DNA of 64,000 nucleotides from Candidatus Riflebacteria bacterium HGW-Riflebacteria-2 (GTDB lineage: Bacteria; Muiribacteriota; Ozemobacteria; Ozemobacterales; Ozemobacteraceae). Location: NCBI GenBank assembly GCA_002839435.1, contig PGYA01000018.1:1-64000 (forward strand). Reading direction: 5' to 3'. Of this stretch, positions 51,227 through 59,638 are shown piece by piece. The notes beneath the pieces are model-generated. The model worked only from the letters and a program-made list of their open reading frames with translations, ran no database searches and was not told the origin of the DNA. A program made the translations under genes and the position numbers. Numbering within the stretch: the first letter of the stretch is position 1; the number at the start of each line of letters is the position of its first letter.

Positions 51227-51808
51227 TCAGCAGCTCCCGGCCGCGCCGGGGGCTTTTTTTTCGAGCGTAATGCGCAGTCGACCCATTATCCTGAAAAAAC
51301 GCGAGCGCAGGGTAACCTCAACTTCACCCGTCAGTTCTGCGATCTCGGCAAAAGGCATGGCCTGAAAAACCCGTAATTCAACGAGAAAGCGCTCAGGCGG
51401 AGTAAGCGTCTGCAGCAGTTCACTGGCAGTCTGACGCTCGACAACCTCTTGTTCCGGCGTGGGAGTCGGCTCTAGAACTGCCTGTTGCAGATGTTCGCGC
51501 CGGCGGTTCTCGCGCCGACACTGGTCGAAATACAGATTTCGCCCGACTGTCAACAGCCAGGCCGAAAATCGCTTATGTTCATCGTAAGCGTCGAGTTTTC
51601 TGATGACACGCTCGAAGGTTTCCTGAACAAGATCATCTACTGAGGCCTCTGGAGCCCGTAGATACCTGAAAAAATTCACCAGCTGATTAAGATAACGATC
51701 GACCAATCGGTCGAGAGCGCCGACGTCACCCTCCCTGATTTTTCTTATCAGTACAAGATCTTCGTTCTGGCGGGCAGTTGCCGCACCGGGCCTGGCAGTA
51801 TCTGACAT
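51227..51808 (-). CDS. ECF-type RNA polymerase sigma factor
   Basis: 193 residues with sigma region 2 (about residues 25-95: LVDRYLNQLVNFFRYL, DDLVQETFERVIRKL, RFSAWLLTVGRNLYFD) and region 4 (about 130-180: LLQTLTPPERFLVELRVFQAMPFAEIAELTG, a helix-turn-helix for the -35 element). It lacks regions 1 and 3, as ECF factors do. GGAGG precedes the ATG, which shares a base with the stop of the small membrane protein gene. It is the last gene of the GAF-cyclase operon, an unusual pairing of second-messenger synthesis with an alternative sigma factor. Confidence 0.92.
   Translation of the reverse strand: MSDTARPGAATARQNEDLVLIRKIREGDVGALDRLVDRYLNQLVNFFRYLRAPEASVDDLVQETFERVIRKLDAYDEHKRFSAWLLTVGRNLYFDQCRRENRRREHLQQAVLEPTPTPEQEVVERQTASELLQTLTPPERFLVELRVFQAMPFAEIAELTGEVEVTLRSRFFRIMGRLRITLEKKAPGAAGSC
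51232..51261 (+). terminator. Terminator of the FecR gene, embedded in the sigma gene's last codons
   Basis: A 10-bp G/C-rich stem (51232-51241 and 51245-51254) with a 3-base loop is followed by eight T on the plus strand. The same bases encode the last residues of the sigma factor on the minus strand. A separate 9-bp inverted repeat GCTGAAATT/AATTTCAGC (51201-51209, 51223-51231) precedes it. Confidence 0.85.
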
Positions 51809-52209
51809 CAGCTTCCTCCGCCGGCTTCATGCGAATACTGGCTGATTTTGCGCATGGTTCTTATGCGTGCCAGATAAATATTCTCAGCGCTGCGCCGAAA
51901 CGGAATCAGCGCCACCCTCTGCAGACTGCCGACCTCAGGCAACCTGAAACCTTCAGCCTGCGGATCGATGATAAAGCGCTCGCCAGAAGAGGTTACAAAT
52001 TCTGCGATACCGTTTTCGAGCCTGGCAATACGGCCTTCACGCACATACTGCGCAGCCGGCACCGCACCGCCATGCTCAGAAACCGATCTCTGGCTTCCCG
52101 GCATAAAAAGGCCAAGCATCAGAAACACAAAAAAAGACAGCATAACCAGCGCAAATGTTGGCCAGATCATTTGTTTCCAGACGCCGGCGCGCCGTTTTTC
52201 ATTATTCAT
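51808..52209 (-). CDS. Small single-helix membrane protein (133 aa)
   Basis: One membrane helix (about residues 13-36, IWPTFALVMLSFFVFLMLGLF) after a basic cytoplasmic start, then a periplasmic domain of about 95 residues that looks beta-rich (GRIARLENGIAEFVTSSGERFII). No family is recognised. It sits between the GAF-cyclase gene (33 bases upstream) and the ECF sigma gene (one-base overlap). It could be a regulator of the sigma factor, but it does not look like a standard anti-sigma. Confidence 0.7.
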   Translation of the reverse strand: MNNEKRRAGVWKQMIWPTFALVMLSFFVFLMLGLFMPGSQRSVSEHGGAVPAAQYVREGRIARLENGIAEFVTSSGERFIIDPQAEGFRLPEVGSLQRVALIPFRRSAENIYLARIRTMRKISQYSHEAGGGS

Positions 52210-52242
52210 GTTTCATATCCGAACTGGCAGAAAGCCATCAGG

Positions 52243-54588
52243 TCATGACTTCGAAGTCATGGTCCATACGCCATCCCAGCTTGGGCCTGGCGGATTTTTC
52301 TCGAAATGATAGCAGCGCCCGACGTACATTTTGCAGAGCTCGTCGCGCCGATTCAGTCTGATGGCTGCTTCAAACTCGGCGAGGGCCGGTTGCCACTGCT
52401 GCTGGCGATAGAGATCGATACCGCGATGCGTATGCTCGACAACCTGTTCCATATTTGGGAACGACAGGCGGTCGTGGTGATCGAGAATTTCGAAGACCTT
52501 GACCGGCCGATTCTTACCCTTAACCTTGATCAAATCAACTTCGCGGGTCTGATAGCGATACTTCAGTTGGTCAAATGTCTTTTCACTGACCAGTATGTCA
52601 GCATGATAAAACTTGGTAGCACTCTCGAGACGTGAAGCCAGATTAACGCCATCACCGATTACGGTGTAGTCCATGCGTTTCATGGAACCGATGTTGCCGA
52701 CCAGAACATTGTCGGTCGCGATACCGATGCCGATGTTGATCGTCTGTTTGTTGACGAGCATACGTTCGGCGTTGAACTTGCGCAGGGCTTTCATCATCTC
52801 AATTGCACTGGCCAGAGCACGGTCGGCGTCTTCACCGGTCGAGAATGGCGCACCAAACACTGCCAGAATGGCATCACCGATAAATTTGTCGAGAATGCCG
52901 CCATGATGAAACACGATATCGACCATGCCGCTGAAATAGTCGTTTAGCATCGAAACTGTTTCCTGCGGGCCAAGCTGTTCTGAGATAGTAGTAAAATTGC
53001 GTATGTCGGAAAAAAGGATGCTGAGTTCGCGCATTTGCCCACCTAACTGCGCCTCGCAATCCATCAGCTGATCGGCGACTTCCTTGGTCATGTAGCGGGC
53101 CAGTGTGCCTTTGAGACGCTTTTCTACCGAAAGATCCTCAAGAATCACCAGGCCGCCCATGGGCTGGTCCTGAATGTCGCGCAGCGGCACCACCGTCATG
53201 TTGACCGACACTTTTTTACCCTGCAGATTGGTTATCTCGGTATCGATGAAGTTGTCAGAATCGTTGGTGGCGATAACGCGACGCAGGCTGTCGACAACCC
53301 AGTGGTTGTCACCGGTGAACGTGATATCAGCGTATTTGCCGATAACCTGACTCTCTTCGGCGCCGAGAATGCGCAGTGCGATGCCATTACACTTCTCGAT
53401 ACGACGCATGTTATTAAGGCTGATGACACCGTTGCTCAGGCTGCGCAGAATGCTTTCGCTGTAATGCTGGGCGTTGAGAACTTCGTTGAATAGCTTGGCG
53501 TTCTCGATCGCAATCGAGGCCTGTGCCGAAAAACTTGCCAACTTGCGCTCGTCCTGACGGGAAAATGCGCCGCCGCGCTTGTTCAGAACCTGAGTTACAC
53601 CGATCTTTACCCCATGCTTGTTGATCAGCGGCATACACAGAATGTTATGCGTACGATAGCCGGTTTTGCGATCTATTTCCTGATTAAAGCGGCTGTCTTT
53701 ATAAGCATCTGGAATATTTACCGTGTGGCCGGTAGTAAAAACCTCGCCGGCAATACCACGATTTTCAGGAATTCTTATCTCCTGGTCACGCATGCCCAGA
53801 GCTACCTGCGACCACAACTGGCTGTTCTTTTCATCATGCAAAAATATCGTGGCACGGTCGCAGCTGAGAATCATGATAACCGCTTCCATGATCTTTTCGA
53901 GAAGCGGCTTGAGCTGCAGTTCAGAGGAAATGACCGAAGTAATTTCGAGCAGGTGCGATTCATTTTCGCGCGCCTGCTGAATCTGTTCAAATTGATGGGC
54001 ATTATGCAGAACTCTGGCCGAATTGGAGGTCACCCGCTGGAGCACTTCCATTTTTTCTTTCGGCAGTGGCAGCTGTGCAACGTTTATCAGCTCAAGAACC
54101 CCGATAACCATGCCACTTGGCTGTAAAGAAAGCGGCAGACATATCATGTTGCGTGTCTGATAACCTGTCTGCAAGTCAATCTCAGAATTGAACAGAGGGT
54201 CTTGATACGCATCAGCGCAGACGCGTATTTCGCCAGAGGCAAGAACCGCCCCGGCTATGCCCTTTTCCATGGGGAAACGGATCTCTTCGGTCGCTCCACC
54301 GCCAAAAACCCGAGAAAAAAGCTCGCCCGACTCGGAATCGACGAGAAAAAGAGTACCCCTCTCGGCTCCGGCGATATCAGAGGTAACTTCGACCAGCAGT
54401 TGTAGAAGATTGTCGAGAAGACGCTCAGAAACATTGAGCAGGTCTGCAACCTGATCAAGAATATCGACGAGTGTTCTGGAATAATCGCCCCCGGCAGTTT
54501 CTCTGACACTGCCGACGATATTTTTAATCTCGCCGTCACCAAGCTTTTCGGTAAGAATTCGATGAATTATCTGTGCGCTGTTTTGCAT
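52243..54588 (-). CDS. GAF-GAF-PAS class III adenylate cyclase (complete active site)
   Basis: 781 residues, soluble. Two GAF domains (about 55-200 and 215-365) each contain the N-Y/I-x-D-A-Y-x-DxxFN-type segment (CADAYQDPLFNSEID; NIPDAYKDSRFNQEID), typical of cyclic-nucleotide or small-molecule-binding GAFs. A PAS-like domain (about 375-480) precedes the cyclase (about 505-690) with all key residues: FSDIRNF, LDKFIGDAI, and RMDYTVIGDGVNLASRLE. A helical TPR-like tail ends NPPGPSWDGVW, as in the dCache cyclase at 31695. The paired GAFs resemble CyaB-type cyclases, which are activated by cAMP binding, so feedback is plausible. GAGGAT lies before the ATG. First gene of the operon with the ECF sigma factor. 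Confidence 0.93.
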   Translation of the reverse strand: MQNSAQIIHRILTEKLGDGEIKNIVGSVRETAGGDYSRTLVDILDQVADLLNVSERLLDNLLQLLVEVTSDIAGAERGTLFLVDSESGELFSRVFGGGATEEIRFPMEKGIAGAVLASGEIRVCADAYQDPLFNSEIDLQTGYQTRNMICLPLSLQPSGMVIGVLELINVAQLPLPKEKMEVLQRVTSNSARVLHNAHQFEQIQQARENESHLLEITSVISSELQLKPLLEKIMEAVIMILSCDRATIFLHDEKNSQLWSQVALGMRDQEIRIPENRGIAGEVFTTGHTVNIPDAYKDSRFNQEIDRKTGYRTHNILCMPLINKHGVKIGVTQVLNKRGGAFSRQDERKLASFSAQASIAIENAKLFNEVLNAQHYSESILRSLSNGVISLNNMRRIEKCNGIALRILGAEESQVIGKYADITFTGDNHWVVDSLRRVIATNDSDNFIDTEITNLQGKKVSVNMTVVPLRDIQDQPMGGLVILEDLSVEKRLKGTLARYMTKEVADQLMDCEAQLGGQMRELSILFSDIRNFTTISEQLGPQETVSMLNDYFSGMVDIVFHHGGILDKFIGDAILAVFGAPFSTGEDADRALASAIEMMKALRKFNAERMLVNKQTINIGIGIATDNVLVGNIGSMKRMDYTVIGDGVNLASRLESATKFYHADILVSEKTFDQLKYRYQTREVDLIKVKGKNRPVKVFEILDHHDRLSFPNMEQVVEHTHRGIDLYRQQQWQPALAEFEAAIRLNRRDELCKMYVGRCYHFEKNPPGPSWDGVWTMTSKS

Positions 54589-54811
54589 AACTATCCTCTG
54601 CCAACCCGTATATTCTATAGCAAATCAGAACAAAAGCCAACCTTAGTATGTTATTGTTTGAAAAATTCTGATAAGTAACGCTCCTGATCTGATCAAAGAG
54701 ATTTGACAGCAACCCGACCCATATGTTGCAGCATACTGTGTACTGGATTTTAGTTGAAGTTACTGCTATCCTTTTGGCTAACTCAAAAAGATAAGGGAAG
54801 GGCCCAAATAA

Positions 54812-56782
54812 ATGAAAAAAGTAGATAAGCTGTTCAAGAATGCTACGGTTATCACTGTAGATGAAAATTTCAACCAGTATTACCCTGGCGCAGTAGCCGT
54901 ATCCGGCGATTCAATCGTTGCGGTAGGCATGCAGGAAGACATCTGCAAAGAGTATGAAGGCGCCGAAATCATGGACTGCCACGGCAAGATTCTCATGCCC
55001 GGCCTGATAAATGGGCACACTCACGTGCCAATGACGCTTTTGCGTGGCCTGGCTGATGATCTGCGCCTCGATGTCTGGTTGATGGGTTATATAATGCCGG
55101 TAGAGCGCGAATTTGTTTCGGCTGAGTTCGTCAGCCTCGGCACCAAGCTTGCCTGCGCCGAAATGATCAGAGGTGGCACCACAACCTTTGCTGACATGTA
55201 TTATTTTGAGGAAGAGATTGCCAAAGCCACTGCCGAAGCCGGCATGCGTGCTATCTGCGCCGAGAGCGTTCTCAAGTTCCCCTCACCCGATGCGCAGTTT
55301 TACGAAGAAGCTCTCACCCGCACCCGCAGCTTCATCGAAGAGTGGAAAAACCATCCGCTCATCGTTCCGGCCATCGCTCCGCACGCCCCCTATACCTGCA
55401 CCCCCGAAATTCTCCAGGCCTGTTCGTCTATTGCGCGAGAATTTGACGTACCGCTGATGATCCACATCGCAGAAACCGCCTGGGAAGTCGATCAACTTCG
55501 CGAAGAACATGGCGTTCCAGTTGTCCCCTACATCAAACGTCATCACCTGCTCGATGCCAAACTCATCGGCGCTCACCTCGTTCACATAGACGAAGGCGAA
55601 ATTCGCGACCTCGCCAAGTATGGCTGTGGCGGCGTTCATAACCCGTCATCCAACCTCAAGCTTGCTTCGGGCGCGGCACCTGTTGCCAAGATGATCGAAC
55701 TCAACATGAATGTGGGCATCGGCACTGATGGCCCGGCTTCCAACAACGACCTCGACATGTTCGAAGAAATGCGCCTGACCTCTTTCCTGGCCAAACTCAA
55801 ATCTGGCGATCCCACCACCCTGCCGGCCAAAACCGTTGTTTACATGGCTACCCACGGCGGTGCCAAGGCTATTCACATGGACAAAATCACCGGCTCGATC
55901 GAACCCGGCAAGCGCGCCGACATAATTCTGATCGACCTGCAGCCCGTACACAATGCTCCGCGCTTTATGCGCGACCCTGACGGCACCTACGCCCAGATCG
56001 TATACGCCAGCAAGTCTACCGACGTAACCCACGTTATGGTCAACGGCGAATGGCTGATGAAAGAACGTCAGCTGCTCACCGTCGATGAATCTTCTCTGCT
56101 CGAAGAATCCAAGGTATTCGCCGCCAAGGTCGATAAGTTTTTGAGCGAACGCGAACAGTCCCTGCTGTCAAAACTCGTCGCCATCGGCGGCGCCACTCAG
56201 GAAGAAAGCTTCGAAGTGCAGACCAAGGTCAAGGTCGATGACATCACTCCGATTCTCGAAAAGATCAATCTGCCCGAAATCGTTGTCGAACAGAAGAAGC
56301 ACTACAAGCAGTTCGACACCTATTTCAGATTCAACAACAGCGACGAGATGATCCGCTACCGCGAAGACGAACTGCTCGACGACAAGGGCAACGTCAAGAG
56401 CGTGCGCCCGCGCCTGACCATGATTGGCGACAGTAAGAGCGGCGTTCACCCCGAAAGCAAGGTTCTCCTCTCACGCAGCCGCTACATCGCCCAGGCCGGC
56501 AATTCGCTGCGCTTCTACCGCGAGTATTTCCGACCCGACTCTATGTTCGAAATCCAGAAAGACCGCCTGCGCTTCCACGTTCAGTTCAAGGGCATCAAGT
56601 TCTTCATCAACGTCGATACCATGGTTCAGCCCGAGCTCGGCAAATTCGTCGAAATCAAGAGCAAAACCTGGAGCAGAATCGACGCCGAACAGAAAACCCG
56701 CCTGATCGCTTCGCTGCTCGCCTTCCTCGGCCTCGAAGCACAGTCTGCCATCCACAAAGACTACCACGAACTCAAAAACTGA
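54812..56782 (+). CDS. Amidohydrolase (SAH/MTA deaminase-like) fused to a CYTH-like domain
   Basis: 656 residues. Residues 1-435 are a cytosine-deaminase/ATZ-TRZ amidohydrolase of the MtaD type, with metal ligands His69 and His71 (NGHTHVP), His218 (MIHIAE), His255 and Asp306 (GTDGPASNND). Such enzymes deaminate S-adenosylhomocysteine, methylthioadenosine or related compounds. About 200 more residues follow: EVQTKVKV (near 468), QFDTYFRF, MIRYREDE (near 514), SRSRYIA and FVEIKSKTW (near 612), the strand order of a CYTH (thiamine-triphosphatase/class IV cyclase) tunnel. The opening ExExK motif is degenerate. I do not know this fusion as a described family. AAGGGAAGGG precedes the ATG and a strong terminator follows. 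Confidence 0.85.
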   Translation: MKKVDKLFKNATVITVDENFNQYYPGAVAVSGDSIVAVGMQEDICKEYEGAEIMDCHGKILMPGLINGHTHVPMTLLRGLADDLRLDVWLMGYIMPVEREFVSAEFVSLGTKLACAEMIRGGTTTFADMYYFEEEIAKATAEAGMRAICAESVLKFPSPDAQFYEEALTRTRSFIEEWKNHPLIVPAIAPHAPYTCTPEILQACSSIAREFDVPLMIHIAETAWEVDQLREEHGVPVVPYIKRHHLLDAKLIGAHLVHIDEGEIRDLAKYGCGGVHNPSSNLKLASGAAPVAKMIELNMNVGIGTDGPASNNDLDMFEEMRLTSFLAKLKSGDPTTLPAKTVVYMATHGGAKAIHMDKITGSIEPGKRADIILIDLQPVHNAPRFMRDPDGTYAQIVYASKSTDVTHVMVNGEWLMKERQLLTVDESSLLEESKVFAAKVDKFLSEREQSLLSKLVAIGGATQEESFEVQTKVKVDDITPILEKINLPEIVVEQKKHYKQFDTYFRFNNSDEMIRYREDELLDDKGNVKSVRPRLTMIGDSKSGVHPESKVLLSRSRYIAQAGNSLRFYREYFRPDSMFEIQKDRLRFHVQFKGIKFFINVDTMVQPELGKFVEIKSKTWSRIDAEQKTRLIASLLAFLGLEAQSAIHKDYHELKN

Positions 56783-56798
56783 CCGCAACATCAAACAA

Positions 56799-56841
56799 CG
56801 GGGCTGCCTCATACAAGAATGAAGCAGCCCCGCTTTTTTTG
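56799..56841 (+). terminator. Rho-independent terminator
   Basis: A 14-bp stem with one mismatch (56799-56812 and 56819-56832, CGGGGCTGC type) is followed by seven T. It lies 17 bases after the amidohydrolase-CYTH gene. Confidence 0.88.
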
Positions 56842-56958
56842 CCATTTTTGCAATCACCACAGCGCTTTTAACATGCCATACAATTGCAGAATTGGTTTAA
56901 AAGAGTTAGTCTATAGAAAACATAGCCATTTTGAGGCTGGAGAAAGTGGTCAGAAAAA

Positions 56959-58566
56959 GTGCAGAAAACGCGTGAGAGCTTATTTCAGCAGGTTGTCAAA
57001 GAAACCTGCCGTGATGGCAAAATTTCCCCGGAAGAATTTGCGATCTTAAAGCGGCTCGCCGCCTTGCTTGGCATCGAAACCAGCACAGGCAACAGGCTGG
57101 CAGCTGAAATCATCGATAAATACAAGGCCGGTGAACTCAAGTTTTCCCCGGTAGATAAGCCGGAAGCGCTTTATCGTGATGTTCTGCTCGCCTTTAATGA
57201 TGACAACGTCATCGATGGCAACGAAGACGCATTGCTTGAAACAATCAGAAACTGGCTGGATCTACCCGCACAGGAAGCTTCTACAGACGGCGGTTCTGAC
57301 AGCAAAGCCACACGCGAAAGCATACTTGAAGTCAACGGCGACATAAAACCTCTGCGCTGCGATGCCTGTAACGGCCAGATCCCTCTATTACGCAGACCAG
57401 AAGTTAAATGCCCTTATTGCAATGCCAGCAAAGCCATACCAAACATATATCTCGAAGCACTGGCATCACGCACCAGCTTTGAAACTAGACGAAAACAGGC
57501 ACTGCAACTTTTTGACAAACTTGGCTCAAAGCCTTCAAATTTTGAAGAAACTCTCGCCGAACTCGACCAACAGATGCTGCTGGTATCGTTCGTGCTTTCG
57601 CTTGGTTTTATCATCGCCACAGTACAGTTTATCGTTTTTTACCCCCTCGACTGGTATTATGCTCGTTTTCTGCAACTGAACATGACAGATGTCATTCCGC
57701 ACTGGCTGCCAGCTATGCTTGCTACCCTGGTAACTTTTTTTCTTTCGGTAGTTCCTTTTGGGCTGCTTTACATCGTTCGCCGCAAAGTTCTTTCGCTGAA
57801 GCACGTTCAGGTTGCTTTGTCGGCTAATCCTCCGCAAAAGCCGGGCGGACCGGCAACCTGCCGTTCGTGCGGGTCTCCCTTTGAAGTTCCGCCAGATGCT
57901 GCCGGCGTAACCTGCCCCTATTGCCAGACCGACAATCTTTTACAGGTTCCGGGCGCATGGTTACAGGAAACCAGAGACCTTTCCATACAGGTCGGGAAAA
58001 GTGCCACGACCGCAGAAAATGTTTTCAAAAAAGAAACCAGACTTGGCTGGGAATCAGTGCTTTCTGTGTTCCTGCTTTTCGTATTCCTCGGCGCTATTAA
58101 CTGGCTTTGGCTCGCCGAAATCAAGCCACCCGAGCATCTACGCCAGGAAATGATCTGGCTGGAAAACTATTATGATGAAATCTCCGATAAGAGACTTGTC
58201 AGACAGGTCAAAAGCATTGGTAAAGACTTTCCTGTCGGCGAATGGATCGAAGATGCGTATGAAATCGAAGAGTTTTATATCGCCCTGGCGCCCGGCGAAA
58301 AGTTGCAACTGACCTGGGATATTGCTTCAACTACCATAAAGCTGCAAAATTATTCAGAACTGGAAGCCACAATGTATCTGGTGCGCGGCTACAGCGAAGG
58401 CTTTTCGCATCTGCTCGAATCAAAACGCTTTACCCGCCTTCAGCCCGACGCTTTCTCACCGGGTTTCGGTGGATGGTACCGTGTAAAATTAATGCATGAG
58501 AGCATGATCAATTTCAAGCTGAAAGCAGAACTTATCACACCAGAAACACCAGCGCCAGCCCAATAG
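56959..58566 (+). CDS. TerB-like, double zinc-ribbon membrane protein (535 aa)
   Basis: The N-terminal 100 residues look like a TerB/DjlA-type helical domain (LFQQVVKETCRDGKISPEEF). Zinc ribbon 1 (CDACNG...CPYCNA, about 133-155), two membrane helices (about 208-230 and 248-272), zinc ribbon 2 (CRSCGS...CPYCQT, about 300-325), a third helix (about 368-388) and a final extracytoplasmic beta-rich domain follow. TerB-type proteins appear in envelope stress and phage-defence-like systems, where they are thought to link membrane and metal or nucleotide sensing; its role here is unknown. The start is a GTG with only a weak purine run before it, so it may be misplaced. Confidence 0.72.
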   Translation: MQKTRESLFQQVVKETCRDGKISPEEFAILKRLAALLGIETSTGNRLAAEIIDKYKAGELKFSPVDKPEALYRDVLLAFNDDNVIDGNEDALLETIRNWLDLPAQEASTDGGSDSKATRESILEVNGDIKPLRCDACNGQIPLLRRPEVKCPYCNASKAIPNIYLEALASRTSFETRRKQALQLFDKLGSKPSNFEETLAELDQQMLLVSFVLSLGFIIATVQFIVFYPLDWYYARFLQLNMTDVIPHWLPAMLATLVTFFLSVVPFGLLYIVRRKVLSLKHVQVALSANPPQKPGGPATCRSCGSPFEVPPDAAGVTCPYCQTDNLLQVPGAWLQETRDLSIQVGKSATTAENVFKKETRLGWESVLSVFLLFVFLGAINWLWLAEIKPPEHLRQEMIWLENYYDEISDKRLVRQVKSIGKDFPVGEWIEDAYEIEEFYIALAPGEKLQLTWDIASTTIKLQNYSELEATMYLVRGYSEGFSHLLESKRFTRLQPDAFSPGFGGWYRVKLMHESMINFKLKAELITPETPAPAQ

Positions 58567-58614
58567 CCCACTTGAAACTGACCTGTAAGAAGGCGTTGCG
58601 GCTCTACATGGACT

Positions 58615-59283
58615 TCATTTTGCGGGTTTCTGGCCTGGCGTCTTCGGCGGCCATTGGTTAATGTCATGCAAATGTACGACTACAGCGGGAAATGATGGAC
58701 AACTTACCGTTCCTGTTGTCAGTGAACCGAAGCCATATGCGGCATGGATAAAGTCTATGCCGGCAAGGTGTGCGGCTCTTTCATCGCCGGCAGTATCACC
58801 CACATAGACCGGGTTCTTTAACGCAAACCGGCTTATCAGCCGGGCGAACATCTCATGCTTGGGCTGTTCCGACATACCATGGCAGTCGTAGCCAGTCAGC
58901 AGAGGCTCCAGACCTGAAAACTGCAAAAAAAGCTTCATGTACCAGTCCTGGCAGTTGCTCACCAGAAAAATTCTGTATGAATCGGCAATTGTTTTAATGC
59001 CCTCGAGAACGCCAGCATAAAAGATTCCGCCGGCTGTTTTGACAACCTCGATTTCGCAGGTATTCAATGTTTCCAGCAAATTCGGATATCTCTCACGCAG
59101 GCCGGGAAGAAGAATATCCACGCACTTTTCGTAAGGGTTCCCGGCTACGCTCTCTATCTGCTCTACGGTGATTTTTATATCGATGTTCAGTTTCGCAAGA
59201 CCGGCATTCCAACCGGTAGCGCTGGCCTGACTCGCGTTCCAGAGAGTTCCGTCAATATCAAATATTACTGCGTCATGTTTCAT
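58615..59283 (-). CDS. HAD-superfamily phosphatase
   Basis: 222 residues from the ATG at 59283 (MKHDAVIFDIDGTLW). The HAD motifs are present: DxDGT with the nucleophile Asp, LVSNCQ (motif II), PKHEM (motif III Lys) and VYVGDTAGDERAA (motif IV acids). The cap is helical and lies after motif I, as in phosphoglycolate phosphatase-like enzymes. Substrate unknown. The last codons overlap, in a different frame, a 41-bp sequence also found at the end of the gene at 59639, so the C-terminus may have been altered by a frameshift. Confidence 0.87.
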   Translation of the reverse strand: MKHDAVIFDIDGTLWNASQASATGWNAGLAKLNIDIKITVEQIESVAGNPYEKCVDILLPGLRERYPNLLETLNTCEIEVVKTAGGIFYAGVLEGIKTIADSYRIFLVSNCQDWYMKLFLQFSGLEPLLTGYDCHGMSEQPKHEMFARLISRFALKNPVYVGDTAGDERAAHLAGIDFIHAAYGFGSLTTGTVSCPSFPAVVVHLHDINQWPPKTPGQKPAK

Positions 59284-59403
59284 TTTGTGTAGAAACTCTA
59301 TATTACGAATTCTCTGAAATGTAAAGTGAGCGTTTGACAAGCTGTGTTATATTTGGCGCTGATGAATGACAAGAACTAATGAATGCAGACAAAGGGAACA
59401 AAA

Positions 59404-59604
59404 GTGGACGGAAAAAAAAGAGCAGATGTAAAACCGGGGCAGACTGTCAAAATCATCCTGAAACAGGACCAGCGCACAGGGAAGCTGACGGAGGGCGTTG
59501 TCCAGGACATTCTGACCAATTCCCCGTCGCATCCCTATGGCATAAAAGTTCGCCTGACCAGCGGCGAAGTTGGCCGGGTTCAGGAAATCTGCCCGGCAGA
59601 GTAA
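59404..59604 (+). CDS. YwbE-family protein (DUF2196), 66 aa
   Basis: A small protein with the family core KPGQTVKIILKQDQRTGKL, TEGVVQDILTNSP and HPYGIKVRLTSGEVGRV, a single small beta-barrel of unknown function found widely in bacteria. The GTG at 59404, with AAGGGA seven bases upstream, gives the normal family length of about 65. An ATG at 59383 would add seven residues but has no ribosome site. Confidence 0.88.
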   Translation: MDGKKRADVKPGQTVKIILKQDQRTGKLTEGVVQDILTNSPSHPYGIKVRLTSGEVGRVQEICPAE

Positions 59605-59638
59605 TAATCAACCCGGCAGCACTTTGTCTTACCCTGAT

